A DNA stretch of 64,000 nucleotides from Caballeronia sp. SBC1 (GTDB taxonomy: Bacteria; Pseudomonadota; Gammaproteobacteria; Burkholderiales; Burkholderiaceae). Below the pieces are notes generated by a model. The model had not been told where the DNA came from and made no database searches. It saw nothing but the letters and a program-made list of their open reading frames with translations. The DNA lies in the NCBI RefSeq assembly GCF_011493005.1, contig NZ_CP049156.1:310001-374000 (forward strand). Reading direction: 5' to 3'. Below are positions 9,160 through 17,712 of this stretch, one piece after another; positions within the stretch are counted from its first letter, which is position 1, and each line of letters begins with the position of its first letter. A program made the translations under genes and the position numbers.

Positions 9160-10482
9160 ATGGGTTATGTATTCACGAGGAAGCAGTTGTACGAGCTAGT
9201 CTGGACCGGTCCAATCACAACGCTAGCAAAAACGCTTCTTATCTCCGACGTGGGTCTTGCGAAGGCGTGCCGGCGCGGCGACATTCCACTACCCCCGCGT
9301 GGTTACTGGGCGAAGCTGACCGCCGGCAAGTGCGTTGCACGCCCTCTGCTACCGCTGCGTGCGCCGGGCGCCTCCGATCGAGTGGAGGTGGGGTCTGGAC
9401 AGCCTCGGTTGTTCCGGCCGGATAACACCGATGGCAACGATGACGGTGTGGAACGTGACGACCCGCCGCCCGAGCCCCCGGTCTACGACGAGGCCCTAGA
9501 CGCAGTCGAGGCGCGGATCCGTCATGCACTGCCCGCTAAATTCAAGTTTGCGCGTGGCCTCGACAACGCACACCCGCAGATCGCGCGGCTGCTCCGCGAA
9601 GATGACGAACGCCGCGAGGCGATGACCAAAACCAGATACGCGTTTGACAAGCCGCGCTTTGAGAGCTACTTCGAGCAGCGCCGGCTGGCGTTTCTGAGCA
9701 ATCTGTTCCTGCTGCTGGCCCGGGTCGATGTGCAGGGATTGGTTCGGGGACGGGAAGCCCGCGAGCTAAGCGCCCATGTCGGTGACCAGCACGTCAAGCT
9801 GAAGGTGGAGACGCTGGCAAGCCTGCGACCCCGCAAAAGCCACGCTCATGAAAAGAAGAATGAACCGATGGCGATCGAGGTCGAAGTCGCTCGCTGGCAG
9901 CATGGTGAGCGGGAAGAACGGCTGTTCTGGAGTGACGGCGAAGACGGCAAACTAGAAAACCGGCTGCAAGAGATCAGTATTGCGATCGTACTGGTCGGCG
10001 AGCGGCAGTACCGCAAGGCGCGGCAGTTCTCCTACGAATGGGACAGGCGCAGCTTTGAGGAAAAGATCGAACGGGCCCGGACAGCCCGGGAAGAGGCCGA
10101 GCGGCAGCAGCAAGAAGCGCGTCAGCAGGCCGAAAAAGACGCAATTTCCAGCTTGCTATCCAAAGTCAGCGCACATCACCAAGCGCAGCAGATTCGCGCG
10201 TATGTTGTTGCGACTACCACATCACCGCACGCAGTCCAAGGTCGGGCGTTTGACGGAGAGCGTGAAGCATGGGCGCGCTGGGCGCTGGCTGTGGCGGACC
10301 ATCTCGATCCCTTGGCGCTAGCATTGCCTGTAGATTCCGGCGGCCGTGCGGGATCACTGGAATCGGACAATCCAGAGCACCAGACTCACGCGTCAGATGG
10401 TTCGGCTCCGAACGAGTGCGAGTGTCACTCAAGTAATCGAGCCGATACTGATCGGACCAAAACCGACTCTCGCAACCGATGA
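9160..10482 (+). CDS. BREX-linked protein with N-terminal HTH-like domain and coiled coil
   Basis: Unrecognised 440-residue protein. It starts 15 bases after the helicase stop behind a good ribosome site (AGGAG), so it is very probably the last gene of the BREX operon. The N-terminus (YVFTRKQLYELVW, then DVGLAKACRRGDIPLPPRGYW) has the pattern of a sequence-reading HTH and is a motif I recall from uncharacterised proteobacterial accessory genes. Residues 95-115 are acidic and proline-rich. Residues 300-330 form a strongly charged coiled coil (repeated EEAERQQQEARQQ type). The last 50 residues are polar and probably disordered. It is not one of the named BREX proteins known to me. It could be a regulator, an anti-defence sensor or a separate defence gene carried as cargo. 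Confidence 0.75.
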   Translation: MGYVFTRKQLYELVWTGPITTLAKTLLISDVGLAKACRRGDIPLPPRGYWAKLTAGKCVARPLLPLRAPGASDRVEVGSGQPRLFRPDNTDGNDDGVERDDPPPEPPVYDEALDAVEARIRHALPAKFKFARGLDNAHPQIARLLREDDERREAMTKTRYAFDKPRFESYFEQRRLAFLSNLFLLLARVDVQGLVRGREARELSAHVGDQHVKLKVETLASLRPRKSHAHEKKNEPMAIEVEVARWQHGEREERLFWSDGEDGKLENRLQEISIAIVLVGERQYRKARQFSYEWDRRSFEEKIERARTAREEAERQQQEARQQAEKDAISSLLSKVSAHHQAQQIRAYVVATTTSPHAVQGRAFDGEREAWARWALAVADHLDPLALALPVDSGGRAGSLESDNPEHQTHASDGSAPNECECHSSNRADTDRTKTDSRNR

Positions 10483-10587
10483 GAATTGTGCGTTCCATTC
10501 CAACTTTGAAAACGCTTGCCAACTACAAAGCCGCAGCTCAGAGTCCTAGAAAAAACCTAGCTAAGCAACACGGATATGGTGTCTAGC

Positions 10588-11934
10588 TCAAGGGAACACA
10601 ATGGCAGCTAGGTGCGAGGATGAGTGTTTGGCGGTGAATTCGGTCAGATTTTCCTGCAGCCAAGGAGCGAGCCGGTTCGGTACGTCTCGGGTTGATTTCA
10701 GTACCCCCGTTCCGTCGTTATAGATGAAGTCCTTGTGGTTGCGGATCAGCCGACCTGAGCGAATGAGGTCCACGATGAACGTATCTCCAAACCAGCAACT
10801 GAGCAAGTGTTCCCGTGGCACGTCATAGACATCGATGTACGTCTTCTTGTGCGTCATGATCTCGTAAATCTCCGCCGCCATGAAGAGGAGGAAAATGCCG
10901 TCACGGCATTTGCGGTAGCTCAGCGGATCGCTGATGACCAAACGAAAGCAATCGACCTCGAAGTCATTCACCTTCGAGGCAACCAGAAAGAAGTGCTCGT
11001 AGTTGCGCCTTTTGTGGTCCACGACGTCGTCGATGGCGTCCAGCTCGCGCAGGCTGCGCCCGGCCGGAATGATTATGCTGAGCTTCTCTCCGCTCGCGTT
11101 GGCCCGCTTGACGAGTTCATAGGCTCCTCTCAGACTTCGGCGCCATTCGGTTCCCATCTCCGCACCCGGTCCGTTGTTATAGATGTGCGCGCAGGACCCG
11201 TCAATCCACTCGCCACTGACCCAGAACTGTTCGGCGACGTATCGAATCAATTCCTTGTCGGCGAACTCGGCAAGGCTCAAACTGTTCGAATAGATCGCGC
11301 GGCTCATGCCGAAAGGCTTGAGTGCCTGCACTGCATCGGTATTCCTCACGTCGTGCTCGGAGAAAAGACTACGTAGGTGCTGCCCTGGAACATCGGCGTC
11401 CAGCAGATAGGGCCGGATAGACGATCCAATTTCACTTTCTAGTCTCCTATAAAAAGCCTCAATCTTGGCGGAATCGGCCGCCGCAACAAGGATCTTGAAC
11501 AGATCGCCTAGGTCATAAATGTCCTGATCAGGATCGAAGCTGAAAGCACCTTGTGTGCGGATAATTCGATGGCTATCGTAGGTGCCTTGCTTGTCGCCGA
11601 GGATGATGAATTTCAATTTGGAGTAGGTGCGTTCCAAGCCGTGCGCAAAGAACTTCTGCTGCGTCTCGACGATTTTTGTCGTGTGCGACGAGATCGTGAC
11701 TTGAATGGCGCAATCCGCCCCCGACGAAGCGAGGTCGACGGCGGGAAAGCTGGTCTCCAAATTCAAATTGACGAGGTCCTTGTAGCCGAAGACGATCTCC
11801 GCGAGATCTCTTGCTAAGGGCTCACCAAAGATTGCGACATCCAAGAGACGAGCCTTCGACTTGAGCTCGATGTAATGTTTATAAGCGGCCAAATAGATCG
11901 CAAGGCGATCGGCAAGAGCTTGCGTGGAGTTCAT
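10588..11934 (-). CDS. SMEK domain-containing protein
   Basis: A 448-residue protein, starting at the methionine before NSTQALADRLAIYLAAYKHYI. Residues 1-140 match the SMEK domain: a helix followed by ETSFPAVDL (about residues 60-68), AIQVT (76-80) and KIVETQQKF. This is the layout of a restriction-endonuclease-like core with an acidic residue and a QxT strand. SMEK domains are found in bacterial conflict systems. Residues 170-448 are not recognised. The gene lies 208 bases downstream of a large ATPase on the same strand, so the two are probably co-transcribed. No strong ribosome site is visible at the chosen start; an in-frame upstream start at 12,048 would add 38 residues. It is convergent with the BREX operon. 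Confidence 0.7.
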   Translation of the reverse strand: MNSTQALADRLAIYLAAYKHYIELKSKARLLDVAIFGEPLARDLAEIVFGYKDLVNLNLETSFPAVDLASSGADCAIQVTISSHTTKIVETQQKFFAHGLERTYSKLKFIILGDKQGTYDSHRIIRTQGAFSFDPDQDIYDLGDLFKILVAAADSAKIEAFYRRLESEIGSSIRPYLLDADVPGQHLRSLFSEHDVRNTDAVQALKPFGMSRAIYSNSLSLAEFADKELIRYVAEQFWVSGEWIDGSCAHIYNNGPGAEMGTEWRRSLRGAYELVKRANASGEKLSIIIPAGRSLRELDAIDDVVDHKRRNYEHFFLVASKVNDFEVDCFRLVISDPLSYRKCRDGIFLLFMAAEIYEIMTHKKTYIDVYDVPREHLLSCWFGDTFIVDLIRSGRLIRNHKDFIYNDGTGVLKSTRDVPNRLAPWLQENLTEFTAKHSSSHLAAIVFP

Positions 11935-12142
11935 CGGTGTAAAGGTGCTGATAAATGAAGCCTCGCCGAAGCGCTTCGATTCTTGATTGCTGAACAGGAT
12001 CAAGCAGGACGTTCGACCTCGCAGACCCAACGGATTTTGACGCGGCAATTGTCCCTACGCCATTGCCTGATTGTAGGAAACTCCACGGGCCACCGCGTCA
12101 CCGTCGCCTTCCCGGCTCTATGGCAAGCGTCTTCTGGCTAAC

Positions 12143-14779
12143 TCATGCATTCAGACCTTCTTTTCTTCGGCGGTCGCCTACCTCTTTCAATCTAGCTGCC
12201 AGTCGGTCAACCGTCTTTCCTAGTGTCTCGATGTCCGCAACAAAATCGTCGGGCTCGGGCAACGGCGGCGGAGCCTCAGCGCCCCCCTCATGCGTGAAAG
12301 ATGAGCAGCGCGACATCCCTTGGGATACGGCCTGAACATCCTCGTCGGCGACAAGGACGGAATTCAAACGTTGGGTCTCCACTGAACGACGGAAACGCTT
12401 CACCGCTTCGTTAAACAGAAGGTCCTCGACGACAAGCTCCCATGTGTCCCGCATTCGGCGGTACCCCTGTCTGACCAAACTGTTGTAAGCCTCGTGATCG
12501 TGATCTTTCTCAAGAGCCCTTCGGGCTTTTGCACCCAAAGCACGAAGGTCGTTAACCCTCGCGTCAAGCTTCTTTGCTTCAAACGGAAGGCTGTTGCTAC
12601 TATGACCTTTGCTTTCGCCTGCAGCAAATACATGACGCTCAGAATACTTCGCGCCGTACTTTTTGGCGAAATCACGCAACGACCAGGCGAACGCGAGGTC
12701 GTGGGTAAAAACAATAACCTGTCGTGCTTTGGCCTCTTTTGCGAGACGTATTGCGATCCGATCTCTGCGGACGTGGTCGAGGGAAGAGACGGGGTCGTCA
12801 AAAACGATTCCTGAACTCTCTCCTTCAATACCTATCTCCGCCAAGAATGAAGCCAAGGCAATTGTTCGTTGCTCACCCTCGCTCAGAACCACAGAGGGTT
12901 TGAGCTTCGCAAAAGCCGCCGGCGCGGCGAGCTTAAGTTTTTGCATTCGCGCGCCGCGTTGCCCGGACATTTCAAGGCCAACCAGTGCGACGGGCAGTCC
13001 GAGCGCCTTGAATTCCTCCGCGAGACCAGCCTGCAACTCAGCAGTCACCGTCTTCTCGTAAAGCTCGTTCATCTTTTTTGTGACGCCAGCGGTTCCACAT
13101 GCTCTGATGGTTTCGCTATAGGCGTGATCCCGCTTCATCGCAGCTATGCAATCAAGCACGTCGTCGAGAAGCTCCTGTAGTTTCTGACGGGCTTCAAGAT
13201 CGGCAAGTCGAGCAGACTTTGACTTCCGCTCCTCCGGCGTAATAGCCTTCTCAAGCTTCACCGCCTGCTCAATCTTATTTTCCCGGAGAATTTTCACCGC
13301 GGCCAAAGGCGAAGGAGCAAGCGCAACGAGCGGGCTGAGCACGCGTTTGGGCGCCATTTCGATGACAGACTGCTTCCTGATAGCGAGGTCGGCAACCCAT
13401 GTCCGTATAGCCGATGCCAGCTCAGGCACATCTTCCGTCAACTCATCGAGGAGCGCTGCGTCAGATGGGAATGCATCGAAATTGGTGGCCGCAATAGACT
13501 TATATAACGCAGCAGCTACTTGCCGGTGATCGCTATACTGCTTCTGTGAATCTGCCTCCAGAAACTGCACAAATCCTTTCAGACGCTCACTTGCTTCTGC
13601 AGAAAGCGACTGCTGACATAGCACACACTTCGCATCGTAGTGGGGGCCTGGAAATTCATGTCCCGGATACGCGGAATCGGCTGCGAATTTGATTGCGCTC
13701 CGGACCAAGACTTCCCACGGATCGGTGCCCGTCCCAGCGAGTGCGGCACCTCCCTCAGCGAGCGATGCCGAAGCAAGCTTCGAGGCTGTTTCCGCAGCGA
13801 TGAGCTGCTCGAAAGCGAGACCGAGCTTGGCTAAGTGTCCATCCGAAAGAGTCCCCTGCAAAGCAGCGACCTCGTTCTCCAGCGTTTGCAGGCGGACTGC
13901 GAACCGGCGCAGTGCGACCGCTTGCTTTGCCGGGTCTTCATCGAGCAGGAGCTTTACGAGTAGTTGCCGCTCCAGTTCCTCTTCGGCATTGATGCCTGCT
14001 TGGTCCTCAACTGTTTTCACCGCGGTCGAGTGCTTGAGTGATGCGATTAGCTTTCCGACTACCGTGTCGCCTTGAAGGGTAGCGAGTCTTCGCATATCAA
14101 ATTTTTCTCTCTGAGCCTCATCTTCAAGAAGTCTTTGAACGCGCTGAAGTCCTAATGCTAGGTCGCGTAAGACGTCGAGGCCATAGGGAATAAACGAAAC
14201 CGCCGCCTGATCATCCACGAAAACGCGAGCGCAATGACTATCGAACACTGCAATTCTTGATAGAGCAGCCGGCGCCGGCCGCCCGTCGTCCACCCAGTCA
14301 CCGAACTCCATCTTCCCGTTAATCTCCCACTCAAATTCCGCCTGAGCTGGGCCCGCTTTCCCTCCGGAGGAGAAAACATTGGGATGGATGCCCTCAGTGT
14401 TTCGGGCGCGACATGCCTTTTTCAAAGCACGGGCATATCCCGACTTCCCGGCGCCGTTGTAACCATAGACGATGGTTAAACCTAACGGCTCAAAACTTAT
14501 TCCATCAGGCGATCCAATGGCGTTCAGATTCGTTGGCGAACGAATGGCGGTTAGGCTAACGGTCAATTCGTCCTTTGCTACCGCCGGCAGCGAATCTGGC
14601 TTGAGCGGTTGCGCCACACGCCCATGCGGATCTTTGAAGCCGTGCTTGGTTTTCAGTAGTGCAGCAAGGTCTGCGATGTCTTCGTCGCCAAGCGTTCCGT
14701 GAGCGAAGAGTCGACCTATCGCGTCCGACATCCAACCCGGCTGCTCGCTCGCCCACGCTGCAATTTCACCAATTATCAA
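12143..14779 (-). CDS. ABC/SMC-type ATPase with CxxC hook, RloC/PrrC-like candidate
   Basis: About 878 residues from a TTG start preceded by GGGGGC; a TTG 51 bases further up is an alternative. The N-terminal 60 residues form a helical domain (AAWASEQPGWMSDAIGRLF). Walker A is GYNGAGKS. The ABC signature is LSEGEQ and Walker B is IVFDDPVSSLDH, followed by the H-loop FTHD. Between the two halves lie long helices with a CVLC motif at about residues 384-387, resembling the zinc hook of Rad50 and RloC. After the ATPase there is RDTWE (777-781) and a histidine at 830 in CSSFTHEGG. This fits the R-x3-E...H arrangement of PrrC/RloC anticodon nucleases, but the residue assignment is my inference. A SMEK gene follows on the same strand. 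Confidence 0.7.
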   Translation of the reverse strand: MIIGEIAAWASEQPGWMSDAIGRLFAHGTLGDEDIADLAALLKTKHGFKDPHGRVAQPLKPDSLPAVAKDELTVSLTAIRSPTNLNAIGSPDGISFEPLGLTIVYGYNGAGKSGYARALKKACRARNTEGIHPNVFSSGGKAGPAQAEFEWEINGKMEFGDWVDDGRPAPAALSRIAVFDSHCARVFVDDQAAVSFIPYGLDVLRDLALGLQRVQRLLEDEAQREKFDMRRLATLQGDTVVGKLIASLKHSTAVKTVEDQAGINAEEELERQLLVKLLLDEDPAKQAVALRRFAVRLQTLENEVAALQGTLSDGHLAKLGLAFEQLIAAETASKLASASLAEGGAALAGTGTDPWEVLVRSAIKFAADSAYPGHEFPGPHYDAKCVLCQQSLSAEASERLKGFVQFLEADSQKQYSDHRQVAAALYKSIAATNFDAFPSDAALLDELTEDVPELASAIRTWVADLAIRKQSVIEMAPKRVLSPLVALAPSPLAAVKILRENKIEQAVKLEKAITPEERKSKSARLADLEARQKLQELLDDVLDCIAAMKRDHAYSETIRACGTAGVTKKMNELYEKTVTAELQAGLAEEFKALGLPVALVGLEMSGQRGARMQKLKLAAPAAFAKLKPSVVLSEGEQRTIALASFLAEIGIEGESSGIVFDDPVSSLDHVRRDRIAIRLAKEAKARQVIVFTHDLAFAWSLRDFAKKYGAKYSERHVFAAGESKGHSSNSLPFEAKKLDARVNDLRALGAKARRALEKDHDHEAYNSLVRQGYRRMRDTWELVVEDLLFNEAVKRFRRSVETQRLNSVLVADEDVQAVSQGMSRCSSFTHEGGAEAPPPLPEPDDFVADIETLGKTVDRLAARLKEVGDRRRKEGLNA

Positions 14780-15049
14780 AATTTGCCCCCGGATCTGTAG
14801 TTTTTTCTTATGACGATTCTGCCACAGCAAAGGGTAAGGAAAACGTACCTCTCAATCGGTGCGCACGGAGTTAAACATATGTATATGCCGATCGAGAACG
14901 AAGCCGCATCGATAGTCCGATGACTAACGTCCGCACGACCAGAGCGAAAAGGTAAGCGCAGACGTCACAGCCTAAGCTCGCCGCGAAGCTAACCACAACA
15001 AGAAAATGCGCGACCACCGGCCGCGCATCGAGAGAATTGAAACCTGTCC
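14780..15049. other. Intergenic region upstream of the ATPase gene
   Basis: A 270-base gap separating the start of the minus-strand ATPase gene from the displaced 3' end of the IS-interrupted gene. It should carry the promoter of the ATPase/SMEK pair. I see no clear -35/-10 pair, repeat or RNA gene. Confidence 0.4.
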
Positions 15050-15084
15050 TCAGTGAATGATTGTCTGCCGGAAGACCGGTTGTA
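15050..15084 (-). pseudogene. Displaced 3' end of the IS-interrupted gene
   Basis: These 35 bases, read on the minus strand, encode the final residues VFRQTIIH and the stop codon of the gene whose main part is at 17,719-18,353. Removing the IS and one copy of the 7-base duplication joins the two parts in frame (635 + 28 = 663 bases, 220 residues), which shows they were one gene before insertion. Confidence 0.85.
15078..15084. repeat. Target-site duplication of the IS21 element, left copy
   Basis: The sequence GGTTGTA directly precedes the TG at the left end of the element and recurs directly after its right end at 17,719-17,725. IS21 elements typically duplicate 4-8 bases. Confidence 0.88.
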
Positions 15085-15089
15085 TGAAT

Positions 15090-15215
15090 ATTCCACGCCA
15101 AAGTGAACAGGGATTCCACGGCAAAAAGAACACGAATTCCACGGCAAAGTTAATGCCGATTCCACGGCAAAAAGAACAGGGTTTCCACGCCATCGCGAAC
15201 AGGAATTTGAGGTGG
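15090..15215. repeat. IS21 left multiple terminal repeats
   Basis: Five degenerate copies of a roughly 22-25 base unit beginning TTCCACG(C/G)CAAA are arranged head to tail (near 15,090, 15,114, 15,138, 15,160 and 15,184). They are probable transposase-binding sites. Inverted copies are at the right end of the element. Confidence 0.8.
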
Positions 15216-15267
15216 CGGCGACGCGGGTCAACGGTGGCACGATCGACAGTTTTGTCGGGAGTGCCGA

Positions 15268-16815
15268 ATGGCAAATGTCAGGTTGACCATGCGCAAAATC
15301 AGGGAAGTGCTGCGGTTGCATTTCGAGTGTGACCGCAATCAGAGGGAAATCGCCGACGCGGTGGGTGCCTCGACGACGACGGTGTGGCATTACCTGCGCC
15401 GCACGCGGCTGGCAGGGCTGAGCTGGCCGCTGCCACCGGAACTGCTGACAGACGACGCGGCGCTCGAGGCAAGGCTGTATCCGCCGCCGGCGCGGCGCGA
15501 GCCAACGCGCGGCATGCCGGACTGGCCGACGGTGCATCGCGAGATCGGCAGGAAAGGCGTCACGCTCGATCTGCTGTGGCAGGAATACAAGGCGCAGCAT
15601 CCGGACGGCTGCGGCTACAGTTGGTTCTGCAAGGCTTACCAGGAATGGGCACAGCGGCTTCCGGTCACGATGCGGCAAACGCACGTGCCGGGCCAGAAGC
15701 TGTTCGTCGACTACTCGGGCAAGAAGCTGGGCATCATCAACCCGGACACCGGTGAAATCCGCGAGGCCGAGTTGTTTGTCGCTGCGCTCGGCGTGTCCGG
15801 CTTCACCTTCGCGGAACTCACGTGGACCCAGCAGTTGCCAGACTGGATCGGCTCGCACGTGCGCGCCTTCGCGTTCTATAACGGTCTGGTCGAGATACTG
15901 GTCCCTGACAATCTAAAATCGGGCGTGCACAAGCCGGGGTTTTACGATCCGGACATCAATCCAACCTACCAGGAAATGGCTAGGCATTACTCCGTGGCCG
16001 TCATCCCGGCTCGCAGTAAAAAACCGAGGGACAAGCCGAAAGCGGAGCTGTCCGTCCTCCTGGTGCAGAGATGGGTCCTCGCCCGCCTGCGCAACCAGCG
16101 CTTCTTCAGCCTGGGCGAGGCTAACCGGGCGATCGCCGCGTTGCTGAGTGATCTGAACAACCGGCCCTTCAAGAAGCTGCCTGGCTCACGCCGTAGCGTC
16201 TTCGACGAAATCGATCGCCCGGCACTCAGGCCGTTGCCCGAGCAGCCCTATCAGTACGCGGAGTGGAAGGTCGCGCGTATCGGCCCGGACTATCACGTCG
16301 AGCTAAATCAGCACTATTACTCGGTGCCGTATCGCTACGCGCGCGAACAGGTTGACGTGCGCCACACGATCAACACCGTCGAGATCTTCCATCGCGGCCA
16401 ACGCATTGCCGCTCACGGCAAAAGCGCTCGCCGTCGTTACCACACCACGATCGACGCGCACATGCCGCCGGAGCACTTGGCTGTTGCCAAGGGCTGGGAT
16501 CCGGAGCGGCTGCGCAACTGGGCCGCCGACATCGGCCCGCATACGGCAGCCGTCATCCAGCACCTGCTGGGTGCCCGCAAGCATCCCCAGCAGTCGTATC
16601 GCACCTGCCTGGGTGTGCTGCGCATGGGCAAGGACTACGGGCGCGACCGGCTCGAAGCTGCTTGCCGCCGCGCCATCGATCTGAAAGCGCCGAACTACAA
16701 GTTCATTGACTCGACGCTAAAGAACGGCCTGGACCGGGAGCCCGAACCCACTACCGTGCAGGCCGACCTGCCGCTTGTGCATGCCAATGTGCGCGGGCCT
16801 TCGTACTATCACTGA
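15268..16815 (+). CDS. istA: IS21 transposase IstA
   Basis: A 515-residue transposase. An N-terminal HTH (REIADAVGASTTTVWHYLRR, about residues 26-45) is followed by a DDE integrase core: the first Asp in LFVDYSGKKLG (about 150), the second in LVPDNLKSGV (about 212) and the Glu in KPKAELSV (about 258). The C-terminal beta-rich region (YHVELNQHYYSVPYRY) is typical of IstA. The length is normal for the family. istB follows 18 bases later with its own ribosome site. It works together with the ATPase IstB to cut and join element ends. Confidence 0.95.
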   Translation: MANVRLTMRKIREVLRLHFECDRNQREIADAVGASTTTVWHYLRRTRLAGLSWPLPPELLTDDAALEARLYPPPARREPTRGMPDWPTVHREIGRKGVTLDLLWQEYKAQHPDGCGYSWFCKAYQEWAQRLPVTMRQTHVPGQKLFVDYSGKKLGIINPDTGEIREAELFVAALGVSGFTFAELTWTQQLPDWIGSHVRAFAFYNGLVEILVPDNLKSGVHKPGFYDPDINPTYQEMARHYSVAVIPARSKKPRDKPKAELSVLLVQRWVLARLRNQRFFSLGEANRAIAALLSDLNNRPFKKLPGSRRSVFDEIDRPALRPLPEQPYQYAEWKVARIGPDYHVELNQHYYSVPYRYAREQVDVRHTINTVEIFHRGQRIAAHGKSARRRYHTTIDAHMPPEHLAVAKGWDPERLRNWAADIGPHTAAVIQHLLGARKHPQQSYRTCLGVLRMGKDYGRDRLEAACRRAIDLKAPNYKFIDSTLKNGLDREPEPTTVQADLPLVHANVRGPSYYH

Positions 16816-16833
16816 AGCTGAAAGGGAGTCTAT

Positions 16834-17592
16834 ATGCTGCATCATCCCACTGTCGACAAACTACACGCGCTGCGCCTGCCCGGCATGGCGGCGGCGCTTG
16901 CCGAGCAACAGTCCCAGGACGGCATTGACCGGCTGGGCTTTGAAGAACGTCTGGGGCTGCTGGTCGAGCGTGAATCCAGTGAACGTGACTCGCGACAAAC
17001 GGCGGCCCGGCTGCGTCGGGCCAGACTGAAGGTCCCCGACGCGTCGCCCGAGGACATCGACTATCGCACCCCTCGCGGCCTGGACCGGGCGCTCACCGCC
17101 CGGCTGCTGACCGGTGAGTGGCTTCGGGAGAGGCAGAACCTTATCCTGGTTGGTCCGACTGGTCTCGGCAAGAGTTGGTTGGGCTGCGCCTTCGCCATCC
17201 AGGCGTGCCGCCAGGGGTTCTCCGCCTGCTATCTGCGCGTGCCGAAACTAAACGACGAACTGGCGATTGCACACGGCAGCGGGCGCTATGCGCGATGGCT
17301 CGCACAACTTGCCAAGACGGATCTCGTGATTCTCGACGATCTGGCAATGGCGCCGCTGACCGATTCCGCGCGGCGCGACCTGCTGGAGGTGCTCGATGAC
17401 CGGCACGGACACCGATCCACGCTGGCCACCAGCCAAATTCCAGTGGAGCACTGGCATGAGGCAATCGGCGAACCCACCGTCGCCGACGCGATCCTTGACC
17501 GACTCGTGCACAACGCTCATCGCATCACGCTCGCGGGCGAATCGCTACGCAAGACGCGCAGTCGATTGACCGCAAAGCCGCAGTCCGAGTAA
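16834..17592 (+). CDS. istB: IS21 helper ATPase IstB
   Basis: A 252-residue AAA+ ATPase related to DnaC. Walker A is GPTGLGKSW (about residues 107-115) and Walker B is LVILDDLAMAP (about 165-175), with an arginine-finger-type stretch near the end (DRLVHNAHRITL). The start is preceded by AAAGGGAG. IstB loads on target DNA and stimulates IstA; its presence with IstA and intact motifs indicates a complete element. Confidence 0.95.
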   Translation: MLHHPTVDKLHALRLPGMAAALAEQQSQDGIDRLGFEERLGLLVERESSERDSRQTAARLRRARLKVPDASPEDIDYRTPRGLDRALTARLLTGEWLRERQNLILVGPTGLGKSWLGCAFAIQACRQGFSACYLRVPKLNDELAIAHGSGRYARWLAQLAKTDLVILDDLAMAPLTDSARRDLLEVLDDRHGHRSTLATSQIPVEHWHEAIGEPTVADAILDRLVHNAHRITLAGESLRKTRSRLTAKPQSE

Positions 17593-17629
17593 AAAGGTAA
17601 AGGTCCCGCGTCGCTACGCTCCGCTTGTT

Positions 17630-17712
17630 CGCGATGGCGTGGAATCCTTGTTCACTTTGCCGTGGAATCACGATTCACTTTGCCCTGGAATGGCTGTTCA
17701 CTTTGCGTGGAA
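17630..17712. repeat. IS21 right multiple terminal repeats (inverted)
   Basis: Four copies of the unit GTTCACTTTGCCGTGGAA or close variants, one of them the GCGATGGCGTGGAA variant, run to the right end. They are inverted relative to the left array; the innermost copy on each side shares the GCGATGGCG variant. Confidence 0.8.

Noticed and set aside
15090..15215. Regularly spaced repeats as a CRISPR array
   Set aside because: The units are degenerate terminal repeats of the IS21 element with almost no spacers and have inverted counterparts at its other end.
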